From an uncultured Ruminococcus sp. (GTDB taxonomy: Bacteria > Bacillota > Clostridia > Oscillospirales > Acutalibacteraceae), in the NCBI GenBank assembly GCA_902790475.1, contig CADASG010000002.1:1-57664 (forward strand): 57,664 bases of DNA. Reading direction: 5' to 3'. Positions 34,729-42,723 of the stretch are shown piece after piece. Position 1 is the first letter of the stretch; each line of letters starts with the position of its first letter. Below the pieces are notes generated by a model. The model searched no databases. It worked only from the letters and a program-made list of their open reading frames with translations, and was not told the DNA's origin. A program made the position numbers and the translations under genes.

Positions 34729-35487
34729 ATGAAAGAAAAAATTTCATTAAGATGGTTCTTTATAAAACTTGCAGGCGTCTTTTTCGCGGTTTATTCCGTG
34801 TACTGTGTTTTTATCATTTTTAATGGTATCAGCAATGATTTAACTACTGAAGGAGTAGTTACCAATGTGCTCTATGCGGTTTTTTATGCTGTGTTCTCAT
34901 TTTTCGCTTTTACCTCGGAAGTAAAGGATATCCGATTTCTTACAGTGCGAAGAATAATATTTATCGCTGCTTTGCTCGCTGAATTATTGCTAAGATTACG
35001 TTCATTCCGCCTTGTTATTTATATTATTAATTTTTCAAATCCTCTTACCGTTTTATTGGGAGCAACCTATATAATGCCGATTGTGGGAATGCTGATTATA
35101 TTAGCGAATTTTGCTTTTTTAAGCAAAAACCTCCTGCAGCACCCTAAGTCGTCTGTTTTACTGCCGTTATCCGCAATGTTGTTATTTTTGTGCAGTGTTG
35201 TTTTGGAAATGATCCAATTATTCAAATACAGTAGCGGATCAAACGGAATTACTCTGAGATCAATAATAATCACACCTGTGTTTTATCTCGGATGGATTTG
35301 CTTGTCGGTTTACTTTATGTATCCTCCGAAAAGTATAGAGGATCCCGTTAATTTTCTTACCCCAAACGACGATGATTTTATCGTGCAGAGCGATTCAGGC
35401 GAATATATCCCGCCTGACGGAAGTGAACCGATTATTACAATCGATACCGACTTGATTATTCCTGACGACACGTCAAACGAACCATAA
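34729..35487 (+). CDS. Polytopic membrane protein of unknown function
   Basis: No family recognised. The 252 residues give about six membrane helices (near 12-32, 45-63, 75-92, 103-126, 141-162 and 178-197) and an acidic, soluble C-terminal tail of about 50 residues rich in Asp, Pro, Ile and Ser. AGGAGGG precedes the ATG by seven bases. Codon third positions are visibly richer in A and T (AAA, ATT, TTA, GAA) than in neighbouring genes, which suggests a different history. It has its own promoter and terminator, so it is a single-gene unit. Confidence 0.78.
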   Translation: MKEKISLRWFFIKLAGVFFAVYSVYCVFIIFNGISNDLTTEGVVTNVLYAVFYAVFSFFAFTSEVKDIRFLTVRRIIFIAALLAELLLRLRSFRLVIYIINFSNPLTVLLGATYIMPIVGMLIILANFAFLSKNLLQHPKSSVLLPLSAMLLFLCSVVLEMIQLFKYSSGSNGITLRSIIITPVFYLGWICLSVYFMYPPKSIEDPVNFLTPNDDDFIVQSDSGEYIPPDGSEPIITIDTDLIIPDDTSNEP

Positions 35488-35506
35488 GTAATCAAATATC
35501 CCCAAA

Positions 35507-35539
35507 AAGGCCGGCTCAAAAGTGAAATGAGCCGGCCTT
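35507..35539 (+). terminator. Rho-independent terminator
   Basis: AAGGCCGGCTCA (35507-35518) pairs perfectly with TGAGCCGGCCTT (35528-35539), followed by GATTGTTTT. The gap up to thyX (35540-35807) holds a small CTCACG-TC-CGTGAG hairpin at 35663-35676 and the thyX promoter; I see nothing else in it. Confidence 0.85.
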
Positions 35540-35705
35540 GATTGTTTTCTGCCGTTATGATTGATTATAGGCGACGATGAAAAAGTGTAATGCAATTAGC
35601 ATGACAGGATATCAATGCTCTGTGGTGAATATCCATCGAGAAGTGGTTACCTCCGATACACCCTCACGTCCGTGAGATTATGTCAAAAAAAGTATGGTTT
35701 TACTA

Positions 35706-35734
35706 TTGAAAAATCAGTTGTAAAATGCTATAAT
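35706..35734 (+). promoter_or_regulatory. thyX operon promoter
   Basis: TTGAAA at 35706-35711 and TATAAT at 35729-35734 are separated by 17 bases, about 75 bases before the thyX start. It should drive thyX, tmk and the two downstream genes. Confidence 0.85.
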
Positions 35735-35807
35735 ACTTTTAATTATGTAACTTAGAATAGCCGAACTGCGCGAATCGGCGGATCAACGGCAGAAAAGAGG
35801 AAAAATC

Positions 35808-36623
35808 ATGGCAATTAAAGTCACTTTGCTGACATATACACCCGATCCCGAACAAACTGTGGCAATGGCGGCAAAGCTTTGTTACTCACCTTCGGGGATC
35901 GAGGATATCCGCGACGGTCTCACAGAGGAAAAAACCGCCTCGTTTATAGACATGATAGTTGACCTCGGACACGCCAGTACCGTTGAGCACGCGTCCTTTA
36001 CCTTTGGCATAGAGGGGATTTCCCGCGCCTGCTCTCATCAGCTGGTTCGCCATCGTATCGCTTCCTACAGCCAGCAGTCGCAGCGCTATGTGGACGGTTC
36101 GAATTTTGACTTTGTTACTCCGCCCGAGATCGCCGAAAATGAAACGGCGCGAGCCGCCTATGAAAATGCCCTTGCGGTTCAGGCTCATGCTTACACTGAG
36201 ATCCGCGACGCGCTTGTGACGGGCTATATCGAAAAAGCGCTCGGACAAAAATGCAGCGGCGACCCAAAAGCCTTTGCACAGGCTTTCCGCGAATCCGACA
36301 AAAAGCGGTACGCCGCAATGGTGAAAAAGGCAAACGAGGACGCGCGGTTTATTTTGCCGAACGCCTGCACTACAAAGATCGTCTGCACCTTCAACGCACG
36401 CAGCCTTCACAATTTCTTCGCGCACCGTTGCTGCAACCGCGCACAGTGGGAGATCCGCGAGGTCGCCGAGCAAATGCTGATGCAGTGTCTGGCTGTCGCG
36501 CCGCATTTGTTTAAAAACTGCGGACCGTCATGCCTGTTCGGTCCCTGTCCCGAGGGCAATATGTCCTGCGGAAAACAAAAGGAAATGCGCGATAAATACA
36601 AAAAATTTCGGGAGGGCGCATGA
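35808..36623 (+). CDS. thyX: FAD-dependent thymidylate synthase ThyX
   Basis: Makes dTMP from dUMP with methylene-tetrahydrofolate, using FAD and NADPH, and leaves tetrahydrofolate rather than dihydrofolate. The 271 residues carry the ThyX motif RHRIASYSQQSQRY (about 82-95), the preceding HASTVEHASFTF segment, and NARSLHNFFAHRCCNRAQWEIR (about 196-217, given for position). AGAGGA precedes the ATG. It overlaps tmk by four bases (ATGA), so synthesis and phosphorylation of dTMP are coupled. The C-terminus has a Cys cluster (CGPSCLFGPCPEGNMSCG) typical of clostridial members. Confidence 0.96.
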   Translation: MAIKVTLLTYTPDPEQTVAMAAKLCYSPSGIEDIRDGLTEEKTASFIDMIVDLGHASTVEHASFTFGIEGISRACSHQLVRHRIASYSQQSQRYVDGSNFDFVTPPEIAENETARAAYENALAVQAHAYTEIRDALVTGYIEKALGQKCSGDPKAFAQAFRESDKKRYAAMVKKANEDARFILPNACTTKIVCTFNARSLHNFFAHRCCNRAQWEIREVAEQMLMQCLAVAPHLFKNCGPSCLFGPCPEGNMSCGKQKEMRDKYKKFREGA

Positions 36624-37288
36624 AAAGCAAGATAATCGTTATAGAGGGGCTTGACGGCAGCGGAAAAGCGACCCAAGCCAAGATCCTCACCGACGCGCTC
36701 GCAGCTAAAGGCGTGCCTGTGCGCAAGCTGGAATTTCCCGACTATAAAAGCCCTGCCTCAGCGCCCGTAAGGATGTATCTCGGCGGCGAATTCGGCAGTG
36801 CTCCCGAGGACGTGAACGCCTACGCCGCGTCCGCGTTTTACGCGGTCGATCGCATAGCGAGCTATTTGAGCAGCTGGAAGCTCGATTATGAACAGGGCGC
36901 GGTGCTTATCAGCGACCGCTACGCCACCTCCAATATAATCTACCAGATGCCCAAGCTAAGCGACGGTGAGCGCGACGCGTATATCAGCTGGCAGTCGGAT
37001 TTTGAGTATGATAAGCTCGGACTGCCCAAACCGGATGCGGTGATCTACTTGGACGTTGCTCCCGAGGTTTCTCAGCGCCTTATGGAACGACGCTACGGCG
37101 GTGATAACTCCAAAAAAGACTTGCACGAAAGCAATCTTCGCTTTTTGCTAAGCTGCCGGCGAGCCGCTGTTTACGCTGCGGAACGCTGCGGCTGGCATGT
37201 GATAGACTGCTGCCGTGACGGTGATATCCGACCCGTTGAGGAGATCGCCCGAGATATTGAAAAGGTTGTAACATCAATTTTATGTTGA
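36620..37288 (+). CDS. tmk: Thymidylate kinase
   Basis: P-loop kinase that phosphorylates dTMP to dTDP with ATP. The 222 residues show the P-loop VIEGLDGSGKATQAKIL (about 7-23), the DRx motif ISDRYATSNIIYQMPK (about 97-112), DAVIYLDVAP, and a lid segment with MERRYGGDNSKKDLHE. The P-loop has Ala before Thr (GKAT), where many Tmk proteins have Ser or Thr. The start overlaps thyX and the stop overlaps the DUF2156 gene by 7 bases. A second, holB-linked tmk may exist elsewhere, as in other Clostridia. Confidence 0.92.
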   Translation: MKSKIIVIEGLDGSGKATQAKILTDALAAKGVPVRKLEFPDYKSPASAPVRMYLGGEFGSAPEDVNAYAASAFYAVDRIASYLSSWKLDYEQGAVLISDRYATSNIIYQMPKLSDGERDAYISWQSDFEYDKLGLPKPDAVIYLDVAPEVSQRLMERRYGGDNSKKDLHESNLRFLLSCRRAAVYAAERCGWHVIDCCRDGDIRPVEEIARDIEKVVTSILC

Positions 37289-38169
37289 GTTTCAGAAAAA
37301 TACAAAAATCCGACGTACCCGTGCTCAGTCGTATTTATCATGATGAAAACGCGGTCGGATGTGAAAACAACGCTGTTTCGGCTTATCTGTGGAGCAGTGA
37401 ATACGATTTGAGGATAGCAGAATACGGCGAAGCAGTGATAAAAGCTTACTATCGAGGCGACGGCTCTGTTTGGGGCTACTGCCTGCCGCGAGGAGGAAAT
37501 ACCGCCGAAGCGGTGGAGGCGGTTCTGCGCCATGCCGTAGAGCAGGGTGGTAATGCCGCGTTCGACTACCTTTCGCGACATGAACGCGACGCCTTGGAGC
37601 AGCTGTTTCCAAACCGTTTTACTTATTATCCGCGTGAGGATGCGCAGGATTATATCTATGAAACCGAGGCGCTGGCAACGCTCTCGGGCAATAAATATCA
37701 CGCCAAGCGAAACCATGTGTCGAAGTTCTACCGCACATATTCCGATTCCGAAATCAAGCCTATAAACGCCGACACTGCCCCCGACGCTCTCAAGGTCGTG
37801 TGCCGGTGGTACAGCGAGCGCGGCATTGATTTTTCCGAATACGGCGAGTACGGAGTGATACGGGACGCGCTTAACGGGTTGGAGGAGTTCGACATGAAGG
37901 GCGCGGTTCTGTATGTCGGTGATACGCCTGTAGCGATGACGCTGGGGAGCGAGATATCACCGCTTTGCTTTGACGTTATGTTTGAAAAGGCGCTGCGTGA
38001 CTACGAGGGCAGTTACGCGGTCATAAATATGGAATTCGCCAAAACGCTGACTGCTTACCGCTATCTAAACCGCGAAGAGGACATGGGGATAGAAGGACTT
38101 CGCAAGGCGAAGCTCTCATATCATCCTGCCATGATCTACGACCGTTTTCGCGCGGAGTTAAAGCCGTGA
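37282..38169 (+). CDS. DUF2156 protein (phosphatidylglycerol lysyltransferase-like fold)
   Basis: A 295-residue protein resembling the DUF2156 family, which shares its double-GNAT fold with the C-terminal domain of MprF and with FemX-type aminoacyl transferases. Recognisable segments are SAYLWSSEYDL near the N-terminus, LSGNKYHAKRNHVSKFYRTY (about 134-153) and INMEFAKTL with YRYLNREEDMGIEGLRKAK near the C-terminus. No membrane helices are present. The biochemical function of the family is not established. Start and stop overlap both neighbours (7 and 4 bases), so it is part of the thyX operon, presumably for expression rather than pathway reasons. Confidence 0.85.
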   Translation: MLSFRKIQKSDVPVLSRIYHDENAVGCENNAVSAYLWSSEYDLRIAEYGEAVIKAYYRGDGSVWGYCLPRGGNTAEAVEAVLRHAVEQGGNAAFDYLSRHERDALEQLFPNRFTYYPREDAQDYIYETEALATLSGNKYHAKRNHVSKFYRTYSDSEIKPINADTAPDALKVVCRWYSERGIDFSEYGEYGVIRDALNGLEEFDMKGAVLYVGDTPVAMTLGSEISPLCFDVMFEKALRDYEGSYAVINMEFAKTLTAYRYLNREEDMGIEGLRKAKLSYHPAMIYDRFRAELKP

Positions 38170-38972
38170 GCGTGCTTTACCGCGCAGCCTCTCCAAGCGA
38201 TCATCCTCAGCTGATTTCGCTGTGGGAAAAGGTGTTTGAAGAGCCGCGTGAGGCGGTAGAATTATTCTTTAAAAGAAATTTATCAATTCACGGCTATCTG
38301 GCGCAGTATGATAACTTGCCGATCGCCGCAGTTTATCTGACAGATGCGACACTCAACGGTCAGCAGGCTCATTACCTGTGCGGCGCAGCGACCTTGCCTG
38401 AGTTTCGATGCCGCGGAATTATGAGCGAGTTGATCGAATACGCTCTGAACGACGCGAAGTCAAGGGGAGACAGCTATTCGCTGCTTTTCCCGGCGAACGA
38501 AGGACTGTACCGCTTTTATGAGCGGTTAAGTTATCGAGCCGTCTGCCAAAACGCGGTGCTCAGACTTAGCCGCGGAGAATTGGCGGCAGACTCTGCGGAG
38601 CCGAAGAGCACAACTGACGCTCCCGATTACGAGGCGATGCAGCGCGCTTGCTTAAAAGATGATTTTCTTTTGCAGAATAATAATTTCATTTCCTTCGCCA
38701 TAGAATATTATCGCTTCTATGGTACCCATACGATAGCGACCCCTCGCTGTCTTGCGTTTTGGGAAGAGGAAAACGGTATTGCCGACGTGTTTTATTCGAT
38801 TTATTATGATATAAAAGAATTAAAATATTTACTATTGCGGCACAGTACCGCACGGGAGTTTGTTTTTTACGGCAAAAACGGAGAACTGAGGTCACGCAGC
38901 GGAATGCTTCGCGTTTTGACCTCTTCCGACGGGGAATACCCTCGCCCGTACATCGGTATTACTCTGCAATAG
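38166..38972 (+). CDS. GNAT-family acetyltransferase
   Basis: Predicted cytoplasmic acetyl-CoA-dependent N-acetyltransferase of 268 residues. The GNAT core lies in the N-terminal half, with YLCGAATLPEFRCRGIMSEL (about 77-96) holding the acetyl-CoA binding R-C-R-G-I motif and ANEGLYRFYERLSYRAVC as motif B. The C-terminal half (about 150-268) resembles the second domain of Eis-like two-domain enzymes. The start is GTG at 38166, overlapping the previous stop (GTGA). DUF2156-GNAT pairs recur in Clostridia; substrate unknown. Confidence 0.85.
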   Translation: MSVLYRAASPSDHPQLISLWEKVFEEPREAVELFFKRNLSIHGYLAQYDNLPIAAVYLTDATLNGQQAHYLCGAATLPEFRCRGIMSELIEYALNDAKSRGDSYSLLFPANEGLYRFYERLSYRAVCQNAVLRLSRGELAADSAEPKSTTDAPDYEAMQRACLKDDFLLQNNNFISFAIEYYRFYGTHTIATPRCLAFWEEENGIADVFYSIYYDIKELKYLLLRHSTAREFVFYGKNGELRSRSGMLRVLTSSDGEYPRPYIGITLQ

Positions 38973-39031
38973 CATAATAAGAAAAACCAATACAGCATAT
39001 AGTTTTCAGGCAACGCCTGAAGGAGGATCAA

Positions 39032-39568
39032 ATGTATTATCTATTTTTAGCAGATGGTTTTGAAGAAACCGAGGCGCTCGCCGCTTTGGATGTTATGCGC
39101 CGCGCGGGAATGAACGTGCAGACCGTGGGCGTGACCGGTGAAGTTGTTACAAGCTCTCACAACGTTACGGTTAAGGCGGACGTCACCATAGATCAAATCA
39201 ACCCCAAGGCAGCCGACGGCGCGGTACTGCCCGGCGGTCCAGGCACTATCAATCTGGAGCAGTGCGGCAGGGTGCTTGACTGCGTGACTTACTGCTACGA
39301 AAACAAGCTGCCCGTATGCGCGATTTGCGCGGCTCCGTCGATTTTGGGACATTTGGGCATTCTTGAAGGCAGAACCGCTACCTGCTTCCCCGGTTTTGAA
39401 ACCGAGCTCAAGGGAGCGACCTGCACAGGCGCTCACGTTGAAACCGACGGTCATGTTATCACCGCCAAGGGCGCAGGCTGCGCCGTTGAGTTCGGTCACG
39501 CGATCGTATCGCTGGCTGTATCCAAGGAAGCGGCGGATAAGGTGATCAGTGACATGCAATGCCTGTGA
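39032..39568 (+). CDS. DJ-1/PfpI family protein
   Basis: Class I glutamine-amidotransferase-like protein of the DJ-1 group; members include protein or nucleotide deglycases, chaperones and redox sensors. The 178 residues show FLADGFEETEALAALDVMRR at the N-terminus with the conserved Glu (about 15) and the nucleophile-elbow Cys in VCAICAAPSILG (about 103). AGGAGG precedes the ATG, and a small TTCAGGC-AAC-GCCTGAA hairpin (39005-39021) touches that site. The gene overlaps the cyclo-ligase gene by 10 bases. The YajL/ThiJ subgroup is likely from the sequence, but the exact activity is not. Confidence 0.9.
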   Translation: MYYLFLADGFEETEALAALDVMRRAGMNVQTVGVTGEVVTSSHNVTVKADVTIDQINPKAADGAVLPGGPGTINLEQCGRVLDCVTYCYENKLPVCAICAAPSILGHLGILEGRTATCFPGFETELKGATCTGAHVETDGHVITAKGAGCAVEFGHAIVSLAVSKEAADKVISDMQCL

Positions 39569-40164
39569 TCAACATCCGCGAGCAAAAAAACGCCCTGCGC
39601 GCCCGCTGTAAAAAGCTGAGAGAAAGCTGTCCGCCGAAGGTCAGGCAGGAGCTTGACAAAAAGCTGAGTGAAAGCTTTTTGTCGCTGCCCGAATACAAAG
39701 CTTGCGAAACGCTGTTTACCTTTGTGTCAGGCCCGATCGAGTGCGACACCCGCGCCATTATAGAGCAGGCTTTTCGCGACGGAAAGCGCGTGGCTGTTCC
39801 AAAGTGTATCAATCGCAGCGGAGACATGGAGTTTTTTTACATACGCTCCTTTGACGATACCGCCGCCGGCGCGTTTGGGATAACCGAGCCTGTAGAAGAG
39901 CGCTGCGAGCGTGTGACGGAGTATTCCAAGGCGCTGTGCATCGTTCCGGGTCTGTGCTTTGATTTGCAGCACTACCGTGTAGGCTTCGGCAAGGGCTATT
40001 ACGACCGTTTTTTGCAGGATTTTCAGGGGTTGAGCGTCGGCATTTGCTATTCAAAATATACGCTTTCCAAGGTTCCGCACGGTGCCTTTGACAGACGCAC
40101 CGATATATTGGTAACAGAGAAATTCATTGATCGCGACGCGATAAGGAATGGTGACTATGAGTAA
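39559..40164 (+). CDS. 5-Formyltetrahydrofolate cyclo-ligase
   Basis: Converts 5-formyl-THF to 5,10-methenyl-THF with ATP, returning stored folate to one-carbon metabolism. The 201 residues include the substrate segment REQKNALRARCKKLRE, TLFTFVSGPIECDTR, and the ATP/substrate loop VGFGKGYYDRFL (about 141-152), diagnostic for the MTHFS family. The start ATG at 39559 lies within the end of the DJ-1 gene, with AAGGTGATC somewhat far upstream, so translation is probably coupled. It overlaps mltG by 8 bases. glyA and thyX in this window act in the same folate pool. Confidence 0.94.
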   Translation: MPVINIREQKNALRARCKKLRESCPPKVRQELDKKLSESFLSLPEYKACETLFTFVSGPIECDTRAIIEQAFRDGKRVAVPKCINRSGDMEFFYIRSFDDTAAGAFGITEPVEERCERVTEYSKALCIVPGLCFDLQHYRVGFGKGYYDRFLQDFQGLSVGICYSKYTLSKVPHGAFDRRTDILVTEKFIDRDAIRNGDYE

Positions 40165-41464
40165 CGAAATCAATAACGACGAATTGAACGAGCAGCGGCG
40201 TAAAAAAGCGGAAAACTTTCACATGGAGATCCAAGACGACTCCTTTGGCGGCGCTGAGGAGATCAACTCCTACAGCGGTCAGGACGTCAAGGAGCAGATA
40301 GCCAGAGAAAGCAAACGCTCGCTGAAAAAGAAAATAAAGGCTGAGAAAAAAGAGCTGAAAAAACGCAATAAGCACAACCGCAGGATGTTCCGCTGGATGT
40401 GGATAGTTTCCGTGCTTATCGTCGGTTCGGCTTTGGGTATCTATGTGGTGACCGGCGTAAACGACTTGCTTGCGATAAACCGCACCGAATCAGCCGTGGT
40501 AAACGTCAAGCTCCCTAAGAATCCCGATCTGGATACGGTGACTGCCGCGCTTACAAAAAGCGGCGTTATCAAGGAGCCTTCATATTTCAAGATGTATGCC
40601 TACCTCACCAAATCGGGTGACGATTTCTCGCAGGGTGATTACGAGCTGCGCAAAAACATGGACTATCAGGCGATCATCACCAATCTGATGGGCAATTCCA
40701 GCCGTACCGACAGTGTGGAGGTCACCATTATCGAGGGTCAAAGCGTGCTGGAGATCGCCAACACACTTGAGAAAAAAGGCGCTCTCAGCAGCAAGGACAA
40801 GTTCCTGGAGCTGTGCAACTCCGATAAATTCGACGAGGACTTCGACTTTATCAAGGAGCAGAAGAACAACAGCAAGCGCTACTACCGCCTCGAGGGATAT
40901 CTGTATCCCGATAAATACGAGTTTTACGTAAACGACGACCCGACCAATATCATCTATAAATTCCTCAACAACTACGAGATCCGTCTGCACTCAAAGCAGG
41001 CGTACGAGGGCTACGACAAGCTATATACGATCAAAAAGATGATGAAGAAAACGGGCACTAACCTAAGTTTGGACGAGATCATGACCATCGCCTCGATCGT
41101 ACAGGCGGAGGCGGCGAATACAGAGGACATGTATTATGTTTCTTCGATTCTCCACAATCGTCTGAATTCTGACGCAAGCATGGGTGTTAAGCACCTCGGT
41201 CTTGATTCCACCAAGTTTTATCCTTACCGCAGCGCGGACAAGGTTCCTGCGTCCGCAGGCAAAAACTATAAGAGCCGTTACGATACATATACGCTCGAGG
41301 GACTTCCCTACGGTCCTATCTGTAATCCGGGTATGGACGCGATCAAAGCGGCGCTTTGTCCGAACGACACAAGCTATTACTACTTCTGCCATGATAAGGA
41401 CGGCAATCCCTACTACGCCTCCACTATTTATGAGCACGAGGCAAATTTGGAGCAGATCAAATGA
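40157..41464 (+). CDS. mltG: Endolytic murein transglycosylase MltG
   Basis: Membrane-anchored lytic transglycosylase (YceG-like) that cuts nascent glycan strands and sets their length. The 435 residues have a long charged cytoplasmic N-terminus (about 1-75, very Lys/Glu-rich), one membrane helix (about 79-100), a LysM-like region, and the YceG catalytic domain with IASIVQAEAANTEDMYYVSS containing the catalytic Glu (about 316), LGLDSTKFYPY, and the terminal YGPICNPGMDAIKAAL. AAGGA sets the ATG at 40157; an ATG at 40148 is in frame but too close. It is coupled to the U32 gene by ATGA. Confidence 0.94.
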   Translation: MSNEINNDELNEQRRKKAENFHMEIQDDSFGGAEEINSYSGQDVKEQIARESKRSLKKKIKAEKKELKKRNKHNRRMFRWMWIVSVLIVGSALGIYVVTGVNDLLAINRTESAVVNVKLPKNPDLDTVTAALTKSGVIKEPSYFKMYAYLTKSGDDFSQGDYELRKNMDYQAIITNLMGNSSRTDSVEVTIIEGQSVLEIANTLEKKGALSSKDKFLELCNSDKFDEDFDFIKEQKNNSKRYYRLEGYLYPDKYEFYVNDDPTNIIYKFLNNYEIRLHSKQAYEGYDKLYTIKKMMKKTGTNLSLDEIMTIASIVQAEAANTEDMYYVSSILHNRLNSDASMGVKHLGLDSTKFYPYRSADKVPASAGKNYKSRYDTYTLEGLPYGPICNPGMDAIKAALCPNDTSYYYFCHDKDGNPYYASTIYEHEANLEQIK

Positions 41465-42678
41465 TAAAACCGGAAATTCTCTCGCCTGCGGGCGATATGG
41501 AAGCGCTGGACGCCGCGCTGAGCTTCGGAGCGGACGCGGTGTTCTTAGCCGGCAAGATGTTCGGTATGCGCTCGGCTCCCAAAAACTTTGACCGAGACGA
41601 TTTAAAGCTCGCGTGTGAAAAGGCGCACGCCGCAGGCAAGCACATCCACCTCACCTGCAATATCCTTCCGCGCAACGACGAGTTGCCGATGCTTCCCGAT
41701 TTCCTCAGCTACGCTCAGGAAGTCGGAGTAGACGCGCTGATAGTTGCCGATATAGGCGTAATGGAAGCGGCGAAGCGCTACGCGCCTAAGGTCGCTCTGC
41801 ATGTATCCACTCAGGCAGGCGTTACCAATTACGCCACAGCCAACGCGCTGCACAGTCTCGGAGCGTCGCGCGTGGTCATGGCGCGCGAGATACCTCTCGA
41901 TCAGATCGCCGAGATCCGCGCAAAAACGCCGAAGGAGCTTGAGATAGAGTGCTTTGTTCACGGCGCGATGTGCGTTTCGTTTTCGGGCAGATGTCTGATT
42001 TCAAGCTACCTCACGGGACGCGACGCCAATCACGGTGACTGTGCGCAGCCCTGCCGCTGGAAATATCACCTCTTTGAAGAAAACCGCGAAGGTCAGTTTT
42101 TCCCGGTAGAGGAGGAAAAAGACGGCACTTATCTGTATAATTCAAGGGATTTGTGCATGATCGAGCATATCCCCGAGCTGGTTAAGGCAGGGGTCACGAG
42201 CTTTAAAATAGAGGGCAGAGCAAAATCCGCCTACTACACAGCCGTTACCACCAACGCATACCGTCACGCGGTGGATGATTATTTTGCTCACGGAGATCCG
42301 TATACCCTTCCTGCGTGGATGCGAGAGGAGCTTGAAAAAATCAGCCACCGAGCCTACAGCACCGGCTTTTACTTCGGATATGAGCCGGGGCAGACTACAG
42401 ATGACGGAGGCTATATTCGCCGCTATGACGCGGCGGCGGTGTGCGAGTCTCAGCTTGACGAGCATACCTGCACGGTGAGCCAGCGCAACAAGTTTTGGAC
42501 GGGCGATACGCTCGACGTGCTGCCGCCGGGCGGAGTGCCGTTTAACGTAGTCTGTCAAAAGCTTATGAACGCCGACGGGGAAGAGGTGCCATCGGCGCCG
42601 CACCCCACCGAGCTGCTCACAATGACGACCGACCTTCCCGTTCCTGCCGGCTCTGTGCTGCGCAGGAAGAGGGTTTAA
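41461..42678 (+). CDS. U32 peptidase-like protein (TrhP/YrrN type)
   Basis: Member of the U32 'peptidase' family; several members are now known to take part in tRNA or rRNA hydroxylation, including TrhP in 5-hydroxyuridine formation. The 405 residues start PEILSPAGDMEALDAAL and carry the U32 signature region with FVHGAMCVSFSGRCLISSYL (about 160-179) and HGDCAQPCRW, whose Cys residues are conserved. In Bacillus the mltG homologue is followed by trmR and trhP1, so the mltG linkage supports a tRNA role; trmR is missing here. The ATG overlaps the mltG stop. Confidence 0.88.
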   Translation: MIKPEILSPAGDMEALDAALSFGADAVFLAGKMFGMRSAPKNFDRDDLKLACEKAHAAGKHIHLTCNILPRNDELPMLPDFLSYAQEVGVDALIVADIGVMEAAKRYAPKVALHVSTQAGVTNYATANALHSLGASRVVMAREIPLDQIAEIRAKTPKELEIECFVHGAMCVSFSGRCLISSYLTGRDANHGDCAQPCRWKYHLFEENREGQFFPVEEEKDGTYLYNSRDLCMIEHIPELVKAGVTSFKIEGRAKSAYYTAVTTNAYRHAVDDYFAHGDPYTLPAWMREELEKISHRAYSTGFYFGYEPGQTTDDGGYIRRYDAAAVCESQLDEHTCTVSQRNKFWTGDTLDVLPPGGVPFNVVCQKLMNADGEEVPSAPHPTELLTMTTDLPVPAGSVLRRKRV

Positions 42679-42723
42679 TAATAATTTTTGTATAGCAAAT
42701 GTCAATATAAAGGAGTAATCACA

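Noticed and set aside
42679-42723. Expected T-box leader before alaS
   Set aside because: The gap is only 45 bases and holds a ribosome-binding site but no T-box elements.
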